A stretch of 64,000 nucleotides of DNA from Rugamonas brunnea (GCF_014042345.1 NZ_JACEZT010000012.1:102089-166088); one strand, 5' to 3'; shown: positions 7,378-17,330, counted from the stretch's first letter. Notes: generated from the letters alone by a model not told the origin. Numbers and translations: made by a program.

Positions 7378-9777
7378 TCATGGCCGATATTCGATGTGCA
7401 CGTCGTTGATTGTGCCTTTGAAGGTGAACGGCGCCTGCTCGAAGTAGTCGAGCGAGACGGGCGAGCCCCGGTCGGTGCCCACGTCCAGCGTCTCCGCGGC
7501 GCTGAAGGCGAGGGCCGCCGTGTAGGGCGCCGTGCCCGTGGCCACCTTTTCGCCATTGACCGACAGCGTCAGGTCGGCCGGGCCGCCGCGGCGCCACGAC
7601 GTCATCTTCGTGTCGACCGTGATCACGGTATGGCCGGCCGCCAGCTTGCCCGGTGTGCGCAGCTTGGTGCGGGCCAGGTTGAAGCTGTTGTATTCATAGG
7701 TCAGCACCCCCTCCTTCATGTACAGCGACAGGCCGCCGCCGGCGCCGCCGAGCGCGTACAGCACGCCGTTGGCGTTCTCCGGCAAGTCCACGTCCACCGT
7801 CACGCGGTTGTTGTGGGACTTGATGTTGGGCGCGGCGAATTCCGGAATCCGGGTCGAGGCCTGGTTCAGGTGCCACTGGGCCGTGTTGTCGTATTTGCGG
7901 GGCCGCACGATCATGTCGAAGCTGGCGCCGATCGGATACACCTTGTTGGCCCTGGCGTCCTCGTCGAACTTGCGCTTGAGTTCCGCCAGCTTCTCCGGGT
8001 ACTGGGCTGCCAGGTCGTGCGCTTCGCTGTAATCCTCGTTCAGGTTGAACAGGCCCCACTGGTCATCCTCAGGCTTCCATTTGAGCCAGCCGAAGTGGTC
8101 GCCCAGCCAGCTGGTGTTGGTGATGATCGACAGCTTGCCGGCCAGCGACACGAGGAAACTCTGGTCGGCCACCCACGGCTTGCGCGGGCCCATGGCGGAG
8201 GCCATCCAGCCGGCGGAATATTCGCCGCGGCTGCCCATCACCTCGAAATACTGTTGGCGCTTGTGCTCGGGCGCCTTGGCGTTGTCGAAGGTGTCGGCCA
8301 GGCTGATACCGTCCAGCGCCTCTTGCTTCTGGCCATTGAGTTCGGCCGGCGGCGTGATGCCGGCCACGTCGTAGATGGTGGGCGCGATGTCGTCCACGTG
8401 CAGGAATTGGCTGCGCAGCGCCGTGTCGGGCTTGATGCGGGCCGGCCACGAGACGGCCATCGGGGTGCGCGTGCCGCCCAGGTAGCCGGCCACCAGCTTG
8501 GTGCCGACGAACGGGCTTTCGCCGGCCCAGGCCCAGGCGGCGTGGTAGTGGCCTTCGATCTTCGGCCCGCCCAGCGCGGCCAGGCCGCCGTAGTTGTCGT
8601 TCAGGGCCTGCATCTGCTGCTGCGGCGTGGTGATGATGCCGTTCAGGCCCGTGAGCGAGGCGATCGAGCCCTGCATGCCTTCGGACGAGGCGCCGTTGTC
8701 GGAGAAGATGTAGAAGATCAGGGTGTTCTCGCGCAGGCCCAGGCGCTCCAGTTCATCGACGATCTTGCCGGCCTGCGTGTCCGTGTGCTCCAGGTAGCCC
8801 GCGTACACTTCCATCAGGCGCGCCTGGAATTTCTGCTCCTCCGCGCTCAGGCTGTCCCAGGCCGGCATCTCGGCCGGGCGCGGGGTGTTGACCGTGTTGG
8901 CCGGGATCCAGCCGATCGCCTTCTGGCGTTCGAACGCGCGAGCCCGGTAGGCGTCCCAGCCGCTGTCGAACTTACCCTTGTACTTGTCGCTCCATTGCTG
9001 GAACACCTGGTGCGGTGCGTGCACGGCGCCCGGCGTCCAGTACAGGAAGAAGGGCTGGTCCGGGTGGCTGGCGTGCTGCTGGTCGATCCACTCGACCGCC
9101 TTGCGCGCGATGTCCTCCGTGAAGTGGTACTTGGGATCGTGCGGCGACTCGACCAGCGTGGTGTCGTTCACCAGGTTGGGGCTGTACTGGTCCGATTCGC
9201 CGGCCAGGAAGCCGTAGAAGTGGTCGAAGCCATAGCCGGTCGGCCAGTGCTTGAACGGACCCTGTGCGCCCGCCTCGTGGGCCGGCGTGTTGTGCCATTT
9301 GCCGAAGGCGGCGCTGGCGTAGTGGTGCGCGCGCAGCACTTGCGGGATGGTGGCCGTGGTGGCCGGGATGATGCCGGTGTAGCCGTCGCTGTCGGTGGCC
9401 GCCTCGGTGATGGTGCCGCTGCCCACGTGGTGGTGGTTGCGGCCCGTGAGCAGGGCGGCGCGGGTGGCCGAGCTGATGGCCGTGGTGTGGAAGGCGTTGT
9501 ATTCGATGCCGGTGCGGGCGATGCGGCTCAGGGTGGGCGTGTGGATCTCGCCGCCCACCGTGTCGGCCTGGGCGAAGCCGGCATCGTCGAGCATGATGAC
9601 GACGATGTTGGGCGGCTGGGCCGGCCGCGCCGTGGCCGGGCGCGGCGCGCTGGCGCCGGCCCCGGTGTGCGCGGGCGCGGCCGCTTGCTGGGCGTGCGCC
9701 GGCAGCAGGCCGCCCAGGGCCATCAGGCCCAGCGACAGCGAGGTGCGGGTGGGAAGCGGGGACGGCGGAATTCTCAT
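7378..9777 (-). CDS. Exported arylsulfatase-family protein with Ser in the catalytic position
   Basis: 799 residues of the alkaline-phosphatase-like sulfatase superfamily. A signal peptide covers about residues 1-29 (ending LPAHA-QQ). Metal ligands look intact: NIVVIMLDDAGF near 57-68 and FSDNGAS in the middle. The sulfatase signature reads S102-S-A-T-R-A-A-L-L-T-G-R, so the usual Cys (C-x-P-S/T-R) is Ser102 and the Pro is Ala104. Ser-type sulfatases exist but need a dedicated maturase, none of which is visible here. The start at 9777 has GGAG 7 bases upstream. It lies downstream of an AraC gene and an SDR on the same strand. Natural substrate unknown. Confidence 0.88.
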   Translation of the reverse strand: MRIPPSPLPTRTSLSLGLMALGGLLPAHAQQAAAPAHTGAGASAPRPATARPAQPPNIVVIMLDDAGFAQADTVGGEIHTPTLSRIARTGIEYNAFHTTAISSATRAALLTGRNHHHVGSGTITEAATDSDGYTGIIPATTATIPQVLRAHHYASAAFGKWHNTPAHEAGAQGPFKHWPTGYGFDHFYGFLAGESDQYSPNLVNDTTLVESPHDPKYHFTEDIARKAVEWIDQQHASHPDQPFFLYWTPGAVHAPHQVFQQWSDKYKGKFDSGWDAYRARAFERQKAIGWIPANTVNTPRPAEMPAWDSLSAEEQKFQARLMEVYAGYLEHTDTQAGKIVDELERLGLRENTLIFYIFSDNGASSEGMQGSIASLTGLNGIITTPQQQMQALNDNYGGLAALGGPKIEGHYHAAWAWAGESPFVGTKLVAGYLGGTRTPMAVSWPARIKPDTALRSQFLHVDDIAPTIYDVAGITPPAELNGQKQEALDGISLADTFDNAKAPEHKRQQYFEVMGSRGEYSAGWMASAMGPRKPWVADQSFLVSLAGKLSIITNTSWLGDHFGWLKWKPEDDQWGLFNLNEDYSEAHDLAAQYPEKLAELKRKFDEDARANKVYPIGASFDMIVRPRKYDNTAQWHLNQASTRIPEFAAPNIKSHNNRVTVDVDLPENANGVLYALGGAGGGLSLYMKEGVLTYEYNSFNLARTKLRTPGKLAAGHTVITVDTKMTSWRRGGPADLTLSVNGEKVATGTAPYTAALAFSAAETLDVGTDRGSPVSLDYFEQAPFTFKGTINDVHIEYRP

Positions 9778-9860
9778 GTAAAGCTCCAAAGGCATGGCGG
9801 TTGGGGTGTTACTGGCGATTGCGCGATTGCGGGCGGATGCTGGCGATGCGGGCCGGCGCG

Positions 9861-10907
9861 TCAGCCGCCCAGCGCCTGCGCCGCGCCCGTGGTCGTGGCG
9901 CAGCGGCGGTAGGCGCTGGGCGGCACGCCGTTCAGGCGCTTGAAGCTGCGGCTGAAATTGGCCACGTCCGAATAACCGAGCTGGTAGGCGATCTCGGACA
10001 CGGCGTACTTGCCGCAATCGAGCAGGCGCTTGGCCCGCTCGTTGCGGGTGCGGGTGGCCAGCTCGCGGTAGCTGGCCCCTTCCTGTTCCAGGTAGCGGTC
10101 CAGGGTGCGGGCCGACACGTTGAGCTGGCGCGCCATGTCGTCCAGCGTGGGCTGGCAGTCGTGGGCTTCGCGCAGCATCATTTCGATCCAGCCCCGGTAT
10201 TCGCCCGGCGTGCGGCACTCCTGGATCATCTGCTTGCAGCGCGCCTCGGCCTGGCGGAACGCGCGCTGGTCGTGCATGGGCAGGGGCTGGTCCAGGATAT
10301 CGGTGGGCATGAGGATGCGCACGGTGGGCACGCCTTCCTCGTGGAAGTGGAGCCGGGCCGGCTGCAGGCCGCGGTAGCGCTGCACGTGCTCCGGTTCGGC
10401 CATGGCGAGGTGGATGTCGTAGGGGCCGATGCGGCCCTGGCATAGCGCCATCAGCTGCACGTGGGCCGACACGGCAAGCATCTCCAGGTAGAAGTTGACG
10501 GTGCCGCGCGCCAGCGCCGTCACGGGCTGGAACAGCACTTCGGCCACGTGCTCGCGGCGCTGGTAGCGCAGCGTGAACAGCGGCATGATCAGGCGGTAGT
10601 AGCGCGCCGCGAAGTGCAGCGCCTGGTCGATGGTGGCGCTGCTGATCAGGCCATAACCCACCACGTCGTGCGAATTGAGCTTGATCTGGCGCCCCAGTTC
10701 GAAACCGAGGTCGCCCCGCCCCGTCAGGCGCGCCACCTCCGTCAGGAGGGTGTCGATCTGGCCGCGCGTGAGCTTGGCCTGCAGGTCGTTGAGGGAGCGG
10801 ATCTGGGCCGCGCTGAGCGCGTCGCGGCAGGGTGTGCCATGCGCCTCCAGGTAGTCGATGAGCTGGGCGAAATAGCGGGCCGGTACGAAGTGTTCTGCGT
10901 TATGCAT
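9861..10907 (-). CDS. AraC-family transcriptional regulator with arabinose-binding-like N-terminal domain
   Basis: 348 residues. The N-terminal about 200 residues match the OruR/GbdR-type ligand domain (LGFELGRQIKL, HFAARYYRLIMPLFTLRYQR), and the C-terminus is an AraC HTH with LGYSDVANFSRSFKRLNGVPPSAYR. The start at 10907 follows a perfect AGGAGG site. It sits 45 bases downstream of the SDR and upstream of the sulfatase, all on the minus strand. It is clearly paralogous to the AraC gene at 13050. Ligand unknown. Confidence 0.88.
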   Translation of the reverse strand: MHNAEHFVPARYFAQLIDYLEAHGTPCRDALSAAQIRSLNDLQAKLTRGQIDTLLTEVARLTGRGDLGFELGRQIKLNSHDVVGYGLISSATIDQALHFAARYYRLIMPLFTLRYQRREHVAEVLFQPVTALARGTVNFYLEMLAVSAHVQLMALCQGRIGPYDIHLAMAEPEHVQRYRGLQPARLHFHEEGVPTVRILMPTDILDQPLPMHDQRAFRQAEARCKQMIQECRTPGEYRGWIEMMLREAHDCQPTLDDMARQLNVSARTLDRYLEQEGASYRELATRTRNERAKRLLDCGKYAVSEIAYQLGYSDVANFSRSFKRLNGVPPSAYRRCATTTGAAQALGG

Positions 10908-10952
10908 GGAACCTCCTGGAGACGCGTGCGTTTGCATGGATTATGGCACTCC

Positions 10953-11789
10953 TTACAGCCAGCCCATCTTTTTCGAATCGATCAGGATCAGTTTCATCAG
11001 CACCGTGCGCGAGAGGCGGCGCAGGTGGTAGATCAGGCGCGCGTACGGGCCGGGCAGGGCCATGCTTTTCCCGCGCCGCACGGCGTCGATGATGGCGTCG
11101 GCCACCACGTCCGGCGGCGCGCCCTTGTCGCGGTAGTACTGGCCGAGGCGCTCGACCTGGCCGGCGCTGATGACGCGCGCCACGTTCCCGCCCTGCATGG
11201 CGGCGATCGGCGTGTTGATCACGCCGGGGCAGATCACGGAAAAGCCCACCTGGGATGCCGCGTGCTCCAGCGCCAGGCTGTCCGACAGCCCCAGCACGGC
11301 GTGCTTGGAGGCGGCGTAGGCGCTCATGTTGCAGGCCGGCGCCAGCGCGGCGGCCGAGGCCACGTTGACCACGTGGCGCGGGCCGCTCGCGCCCAGCATG
11401 GCCGGCAGGAAGAAGTGGCAGCCGTGCACCACGCCCATCAGGTTCACCTGCACCACCTTGTGCCACCAGTCGAGCGGGGTGTGCACGAACGGGCCCAGGT
11501 AGGCGATGCCGGCGTTGTTGACCAATACGTCGAGCGGCCCCACGGCCGCATGCACGTCAGCCGCGAAGCGGGCCATGGCGCTGGCGTCCGTCACGTCGAC
11601 GACGAAAGTGCGGCAGCACGCGCCCAGCGCCCGCACCTGCTGCGCGGTGGTCTCCAGCGCGGTGGCGTTGATGTCCGACAGCAGCAGGCTGGCGCCGTGC
11701 CGCGCGAAAGCCAGCGCCGTCGCCTGGCCGATGCCGGTGGCGGCGCCCGTTACCAGCACGTGTTTGTTGTTCAGATCAGGGATGGCCAT
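10953..11789 (-). CDS. Short-chain dehydrogenase/reductase (SDR)
   Basis: 278 residues. The NAD(P)-binding motif is TGAATGIGQA near residue 15, followed by NNAG near 90 and the catalytic Ser and Tyr-x3-Lys in SAYAASK near 155. The C-terminal extension with Arg/Lys-rich sequence (YHLRRLSRTVLMK) resembles SDRs acting on hydrophobic substrates, but specificity cannot be read from sequence. The start at 11789 has a GAGGTGA site. Its promoter region contains three ACTTGTG/ACTTGCG half-sites, probably targets of a neighbouring AraC protein. Confidence 0.87.
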   Translation of the reverse strand: MAIPDLNNKHVLVTGAATGIGQATALAFARHGASLLLSDINATALETTAQQVRALGACCRTFVVDVTDASAMARFAADVHAAVGPLDVLVNNAGIAYLGPFVHTPLDWWHKVVQVNLMGVVHGCHFFLPAMLGASGPRHVVNVASAAALAPACNMSAYAASKHAVLGLSDSLALEHAASQVGFSVICPGVINTPIAAMQGGNVARVISAGQVERLGQYYRDKGAPPDVVADAIIDAVRRGKSMALPGPYARLIYHLRRLSRTVLMKLILIDSKKMGWL

Positions 11790-11837
11790 GCTCACCTCGT
11801 GGTTGGATGGGGCGATTATGTGGCGTGCCGTGCGGAA

Positions 11838-11928
11838 ATACTTGTGATTTCCAGCCATGTCGCCAGGCCGGGCATTACTTGAGCACGCAAGTATCGCTGG
11901 CTGCCGATAGGCGCAAAAGCACAAGTCG
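11838..11928. promoter_or_regulatory. Cluster of ACTTGTG-like half-sites upstream of the SDR
   Basis: Three related elements: ATACTTGTGATTTCCAGCCA on the plus strand at 11838-11857; an inverted pair TACTTG-N6-CAAGTA at 11876-11893; and CAAAAGCACAAGT at 11914-11926, whose complement reads ACTTGTGCTTTTG. The first is repeated with one change at 13016-13035 before the second AraC gene. This fits multiple binding sites for an AraC-type regulator. The region is otherwise non-coding. Confidence 0.5.
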
Positions 11929-12117
11929 CCGGTGCGGTCGCGCGCTAGCATCGGTGGTGGACCGGGGCCGCTTTTATTGTCCGCGAGCGCAAGATTGGCG
12001 CGTATTTGCTTGCGTCCGGCGCAGTTGTCAACGCTATAATCGGCCGATGGCATCGCCGCCGGCGCTCCCCGCGTCGTACCGGTCCGATTGAATGTAGCGC
12101 AGTGCGAGAGTGTGGTC

Positions 12118-12900
12118 ATGGCCCGTTTCACCAGTCCTGTCATCCGTCGTCTGGCCAGTTGGCTGGCCGTTCCCTGGCTGTTGTCGGCCCACCTGGCCGG
12201 CGCCGCGCCCATTGAACTGATGGTGGAGGATGCCGCCGCGCCCTGGTCCAACAGCGACGGCACCGGCTACGCCAACGACGTGGTGCTGGCCGCCTATGCC
12301 GCCGCCCACGCCGAGGTGAAGTTGACGGTGGTGCCCTACGCGCGCTGCAAGACCTATGTGATGGCGGGGGCGGTGGCCGGCTGCTTCAGCATGTCCGACG
12401 CGCCCGAGCTGCACGGCAAGGTGCGCTTCGCGGACGTGCCCTTGTTCCTCGCCTATCCGCGCTTTTTCCAGAACACGGCCCATCCCGTCAACGCGCGCGG
12501 GCTGGTCGACCTGGCGCCCGGCACCCGGGTGGCCATCGTCAACGGCTACGAATATCCGCCCGAGGTGATGCGGCTGGAGCAGCGCGGCGTGCGGCTGCTG
12601 GCGGCCCGTTCGGAGGTGGTCAACCTGAAGAAGCTGGCGGCCGGACGGGTGGACCTGGTGCTGGCCATGATGGACGACCTCAAGACCGATCAGGTGCTGC
12701 TGTACGAGGCGCAGGTGGAGGGCGTGGCGTTCGCGTTCCAGGCCGCGCCGCAGGGCTCCTACCTGGGCTTCTCACTGACCCACCCGGACGGCGAGCGGGC
12801 CCGCGCGCTGTTCAACAGCGGCTACGCCGCCATCGTGGCCAACGGCGTCAAGCGCACCATCGACCGCAAGTGGAATTTGCCCGCCGCCGCGTCCCGGTAG
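12118..12900 (+). CDS. Periplasmic substrate-binding-like protein (transporter substrate-binding domain family)
   Basis: 260 residues with a signal peptide of about 27 residues (hydrophobic core LASWLAVPWLLSAHLAGA). The remainder resembles bacterial family 3 solute-binding proteins (GYANDVVLAAYAAAH, GTRVAIVNGYEYPPEV), but no transporter permease or ATPase genes lie beside it, so it may act as a lone binding or sensory protein. ATG 12088 in the same frame is an alternative start; 12118 gives the better signal peptide. It is divergent from the SDR and upstream of the second AraC gene. Confidence 0.7.
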   Translation: MARFTSPVIRRLASWLAVPWLLSAHLAGAAPIELMVEDAAAPWSNSDGTGYANDVVLAAYAAAHAEVKLTVVPYARCKTYVMAGAVAGCFSMSDAPELHGKVRFADVPLFLAYPRFFQNTAHPVNARGLVDLAPGTRVAIVNGYEYPPEVMRLEQRGVRLLAARSEVVNLKKLAAGRVDLVLAMMDDLKTDQVLLYEAQVEGVAFAFQAAPQGSYLGFSLTHPDGERARALFNSGYAAIVANGVKRTIDRKWNLPAAASR

Positions 12901-12939
12901 GCGGGAGTGGGACGCACGGCAGGCGGGCAGCGGCGCGGC

Positions 12940-12974
12940 GAGGCAGGGCGGGGCAGGGCGAGGCAGGGCGGGGC
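12940..12974. repeat. Short G-rich tandem repeat
   Basis: A 20-base unit (gaggcagggcggggcagggc) is followed directly by 15 bases of a second copy, within a very G-rich gap before the AraC gene. No function is apparent. Confidence 0.6.
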
Positions 12975-13015
12975 GCGGGCGCGGGCGGGTTGCCGGGGCC
13001 GGCGCGATCCGGTCT

Positions 13016-13035
13016 ATACTTGTGATTTTCAGCCA
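13016..13035. promoter_or_regulatory. Shared 20-base motif before the second AraC gene
   Basis: ATACTTGTGATTTTCAGCCA matches the element at 11838-11857 at 19 of 20 positions and in the same orientation. It ends 14 bases before ATG 13050. It overlaps a TATACT that could be a -10 element, so it may be an autoregulatory operator. Confidence 0.5.
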
Positions 13036-13049
13036 CGCGCATTCCCGCC

Positions 13050-14099
13050 ATGCCGTTGTACGAACCCATCCTGCCGTCGCGCTACCTGACGCTGTTGCTG
13101 CCGCTGCTCGCGGCGCCCGAGCGCGCGTGGCTGGATGCGCGGCTGGCCGAACTGGGACTGACCGTGGCCATGCTGGCCGAGCCGGGCAACCGGGTCACCA
13201 TGGCCGCTTTCGAGCGCATGCTGGCCGGGCTGTCGCAACGCACCGGGCGCAGCGACCTCGGTTTCGCGCTGGGCCTGGCCATGCGGCCGGAGGACCATGG
13301 CCCGCTGGTGCCGCTGATGCGCCGCTGCACCACGCTGGAGCAGGTGTTCCGGGTGGTGATGCGCTACTTCCGCCTGATGTCGCCGATTTTCTCCATCAGC
13401 TACCAGCGTTACGCGGACCGCGGTGAACTGGTCTACCGTCCCGCCGCGCCGATGGCCGCCGACATCATGGTGATGATGATGGAGGTGTACGTGGTCTCCG
13501 TCCACCCCTACCTGCGCGCCACGCTGGGCCAGCGTTTGCCGCCGTACGACGTGTATATGTCGATCGCCGCGCCGGCCCATGTGCGGCGCTACGCGGAACT
13601 GAAGCCGGCCCGTTTCCACTTCAGCGATGGCAGCCTGCCGCAGGCGCGGGTGGTGCTGCCGAACGCTACCCTCAATCTGCCGCTGCGCTGGCAGGAGGCG
13701 CCGGGCGCCATGCAGGACGTGCCCGACCTGGACACCCTGCTGGCCGACATCGGCCGCGCCGGCGGTTGCAGCGGCTGGATGCGGTTGATGCTCGAAGCGG
13801 CCGAGGGTTACCAGCCCACCATCGCCGATTTCGCGGCCCTGCTCAACGTCAGCGCGCGCACGCTGGCGCGCACGCTGGAGCAGGAGGGCACGTCGCTGCG
13901 CGCGCTGGCCAAGCAGGTGCGCCACGAGCGCGCGTGCGCGCTGCTGCGCGACCCGCTGCAACCGGTGTCGCAGATCGCCTACCGCCTCGGCTACAGCGAC
14001 GTGGCCAATTTCAGCCACGCCTTCAAGGCCGAAGCGGGCTGCAGTCCGCGCGCCTGGCGCCAGGGCCTGGCGCCATCCCCGGCCACCGAACCAAGTTAG
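13050..14099 (+). CDS. AraC-family transcriptional regulator, paralogue of the 9861-10907 gene
   Basis: 349 residues with the same architecture as the earlier AraC gene: ligand domain with LGFALGLAMRPEDHGPLVP, YFRLMSPIFSISYQR and PYDVYMSIAAPAHVRRY, then an HTH with LGYSDVANFSHAFKAEAGCSPRAWR. The paralogy and the shared upstream motif suggest that the two regulators see related sites. It ends 17 bases before the sigma-54 activator gene. Ligand and targets are unknown. Confidence 0.87.
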   Translation: MPLYEPILPSRYLTLLLPLLAAPERAWLDARLAELGLTVAMLAEPGNRVTMAAFERMLAGLSQRTGRSDLGFALGLAMRPEDHGPLVPLMRRCTTLEQVFRVVMRYFRLMSPIFSISYQRYADRGELVYRPAAPMAADIMVMMMEVYVVSVHPYLRATLGQRLPPYDVYMSIAAPAHVRRYAELKPARFHFSDGSLPQARVVLPNATLNLPLRWQEAPGAMQDVPDLDTLLADIGRAGGCSGWMRLMLEAAEGYQPTIADFAALLNVSARTLARTLEQEGTSLRALAKQVRHERACALLRDPLQPVSQIAYRLGYSDVANFSHAFKAEAGCSPRAWRQGLAPSPATEPS

Positions 14100-14116
14100 C
14101 ACGAGCACCGTTCCCC

Positions 14117-15643
<1,527 letters not shown>

Positions 15644-15749
15644 GTCTCGTCAACAAGACGCGAGTCTCGCCAGCGAGACTCGCGGGTTTGTGCGCCGCAC
15701 AAGACCCATGCCACTGCCTCCGACAGTGATTTAGTCTCGTCAACGAGAC
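15644..15749. promoter_or_regulatory. Three palindromic activator sites for the sigma-54 regulator
   Basis: GTCTCGTCAACAAGAC (15644-15659), GTCTCGCCAGCGAGAC (15664-15679, palindrome extended to 22 bases at 15661-15682) and GTCTCGTCAACGAGAC (15734-15749). The first begins immediately after the regulator's stop codon. Centres are 20 and 70 bases apart. This is a textbook set of upstream activating sequences for an enhancer-binding protein, about 90-190 bases before the -24/-12 promoter. Confidence 0.85.
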
Positions 15750-15833
15750 AAAATTGCCATGAATGTCACCTCTGCGGCATCTTTTCCTCCCCGTCGCGAC
15801 AACTTTCACTTTTGAAACAAGCACTTGGCGTGC

Positions 15834-15850
15834 TTGGCACGATCGTTGCA
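15834..15850 (+). promoter_or_regulatory. Consensus sigma-54 (-24/-12) promoter
   Basis: TTGGCACGATCGTTGCA has the exact TGGCACG-N4-TTGCA consensus with GG and GC ten bases apart. Transcription would begin near 15862, upstream of the permease gene, giving a leader of about 80 bases. It is driven by RpoN with the activator encoded just upstream. Confidence 0.93.
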
Positions 15851-15942
15851 ATCGTCCGCTGCACGCATGCCCGACCGCAGCGGCCAGCAGAGCCGTCGGC
15901 GGCATGACCCGACCTACGAATCACCTGTACTGGAGACTACCC

Positions 15943-17328
15943 TTGAGCTTCATCATCGTCCTGGCCGCCCTGGCCCTGCTGATGCTGGTCGCCTATCGCG
16001 GCTACAGCGTCATCCTGTTCGCACCCGTGTGCGCCCTGCTGGCCGTGCTGTTCACGGACCCGTCTTACGTGCTGCCCATGTTCAGCGGCATCTTCATGGA
16101 GAAGATGGTCGGCTTCGTCAAGCTGTACTTCCCCGTGTTTATGCTGGGCGCCGTGTTCGGCAAGCTGATTGAATTGTCCGGCTATTCGCAAGCCATTGTG
16201 TCGGCCGTGATCCGCGTGCTGGGACGCGAGCGCGCCATGCTGTCCATCGTCATGGTGTGCGCCATCCTCACCTACGGCGGCGTGTCGTTGTTCGTGGTGG
16301 TGTTCGCCGTCTACCCGTTCGCGGCCGAGATGTTCCGCCAGAGCGACATCCCCAAGCGCCTGATCCCCGGCACCATCGCCTTGGGCGCGTTCACCTTCAC
16401 CATGGATTCGCTGCCGGGCAGCCCGCAAATCCAGAACATCATCCCCACCACCTTCTTCAAGACCGACACCTGGGCCGCTCCGTGGCTGGGCGTGATCGGC
16501 TCCGTGTTCATCCTGATCGTGGGCCTGAGCTATTTGTCGTGGCGCCGCCGCCAGGCCCTCGCCGCCGGCGAAGGCTATGGCAGCGGTCACCACAATGAAC
16601 CGGCCACGGTGGCGCTGGACCGTCTGCCCCATCCGCTGCTGGCGCTGTTGCCGCTGGTGCTGGTGGGCGTGCTCAATAAATACTTCACGCTGGCCATCCC
16701 CAAGGTGTTCGGCGCCAGCTTCACGGCCAACCTGCCCGGCCATCCGCTGGTGGTGGACGTGAGTAAACTGGTCGCCATCTGGGCCGTGGAAGGCGCGCTG
16801 CTGGCCGGCATCCTGGTGGTGCTGGCGTTCGCGTGGAAGCGCGTGATCGCCCACCTGGCCGACGGCTCGCGCGCTGCCATTAGCGGCGCGCTGCTGGCGT
16901 CGATGAACACCGCGTCCGAGTACGGTTTCGGCGGGGTGATCGCGGCGCTGCCGGGCTTCCTCGTGGTGTCGGACGCGCTCAAGAGCGTGCCCAATCCGCT
17001 GATCAACGAAGCCGTCACCGTCACCGCGCTGGCCGGCATCACCGGTTCCGCGTCGGGCGGCATGAGCATCGCGCTGGCCGCCATGGCCGACAGTTTCATC
17101 CAGGCCGCGCAAGCCGCCCACATTCCGATGGAAGTGCTGCACCGCGTGGCGTCCATGGCCAGCGGCGGCATGGACACCTTGCCCCACAACGGCGCCGTGA
17201 TTACGCTGCTGGCCGTGACCGGCCTCACGCACCGCGTGTCCTACCGCGACATCTTCGCCATCACCATGATCAAGACGGCCGCCGTGTTCGTCGTGATCGC
17301 CGCCTTCCTGCTCACCGGAGTTTACTGA
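15943..17328 (+). CDS. hbcT: GntP-family permease, probable 3-hydroxybutyrate transporter
   Basis: 461 residues, about 12 membrane segments, GntP family (TC 2.A.8) with FTMDSLPGSPQIQNIIPTTFF and GSASGGMSIALAAM. The TTG at 15943 (ribosome site ggag 9 bases before) is preferred because it begins directly at the first membrane helix (SFIIVLAALALLMLVAYRGYS), as in relatives; the frame is open further upstream, with ATG 15904 as alternative. Substrate is inferred from the operon partner 3-hydroxybutyrate dehydrogenase. The stop codon lies 2 bases before that gene. Confidence 0.85.
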   Translation: MSFIIVLAALALLMLVAYRGYSVILFAPVCALLAVLFTDPSYVLPMFSGIFMEKMVGFVKLYFPVFMLGAVFGKLIELSGYSQAIVSAVIRVLGRERAMLSIVMVCAILTYGGVSLFVVVFAVYPFAAEMFRQSDIPKRLIPGTIALGAFTFTMDSLPGSPQIQNIIPTTFFKTDTWAAPWLGVIGSVFILIVGLSYLSWRRRQALAAGEGYGSGHHNEPATVALDRLPHPLLALLPLVLVGVLNKYFTLAIPKVFGASFTANLPGHPLVVDVSKLVAIWAVEGALLAGILVVLAFAWKRVIAHLADGSRAAISGALLASMNTASEYGFGGVIAALPGFLVVSDALKSVPNPLINEAVTVTALAGITGSASGGMSIALAAMADSFIQAAQAAHIPMEVLHRVASMASGGMDTLPHNGAVITLLAVTGLTHRVSYRDIFAITMIKTAAVFVVIAAFLLTGVY

Positions 17329-17330
17329 CC

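Noticed and set aside
7396..9912. Long plus-strand open frame opposite the sulfatase
   Set aside because: No domain or start signal, and the sulfatase on the other strand is clearly the coding frame.
12940..12974. G-rich tandem repeat considered as a CRISPR or regulatory array
   Set aside because: Fewer than two full 20-base units and no spacers; simple low-complexity sequence.
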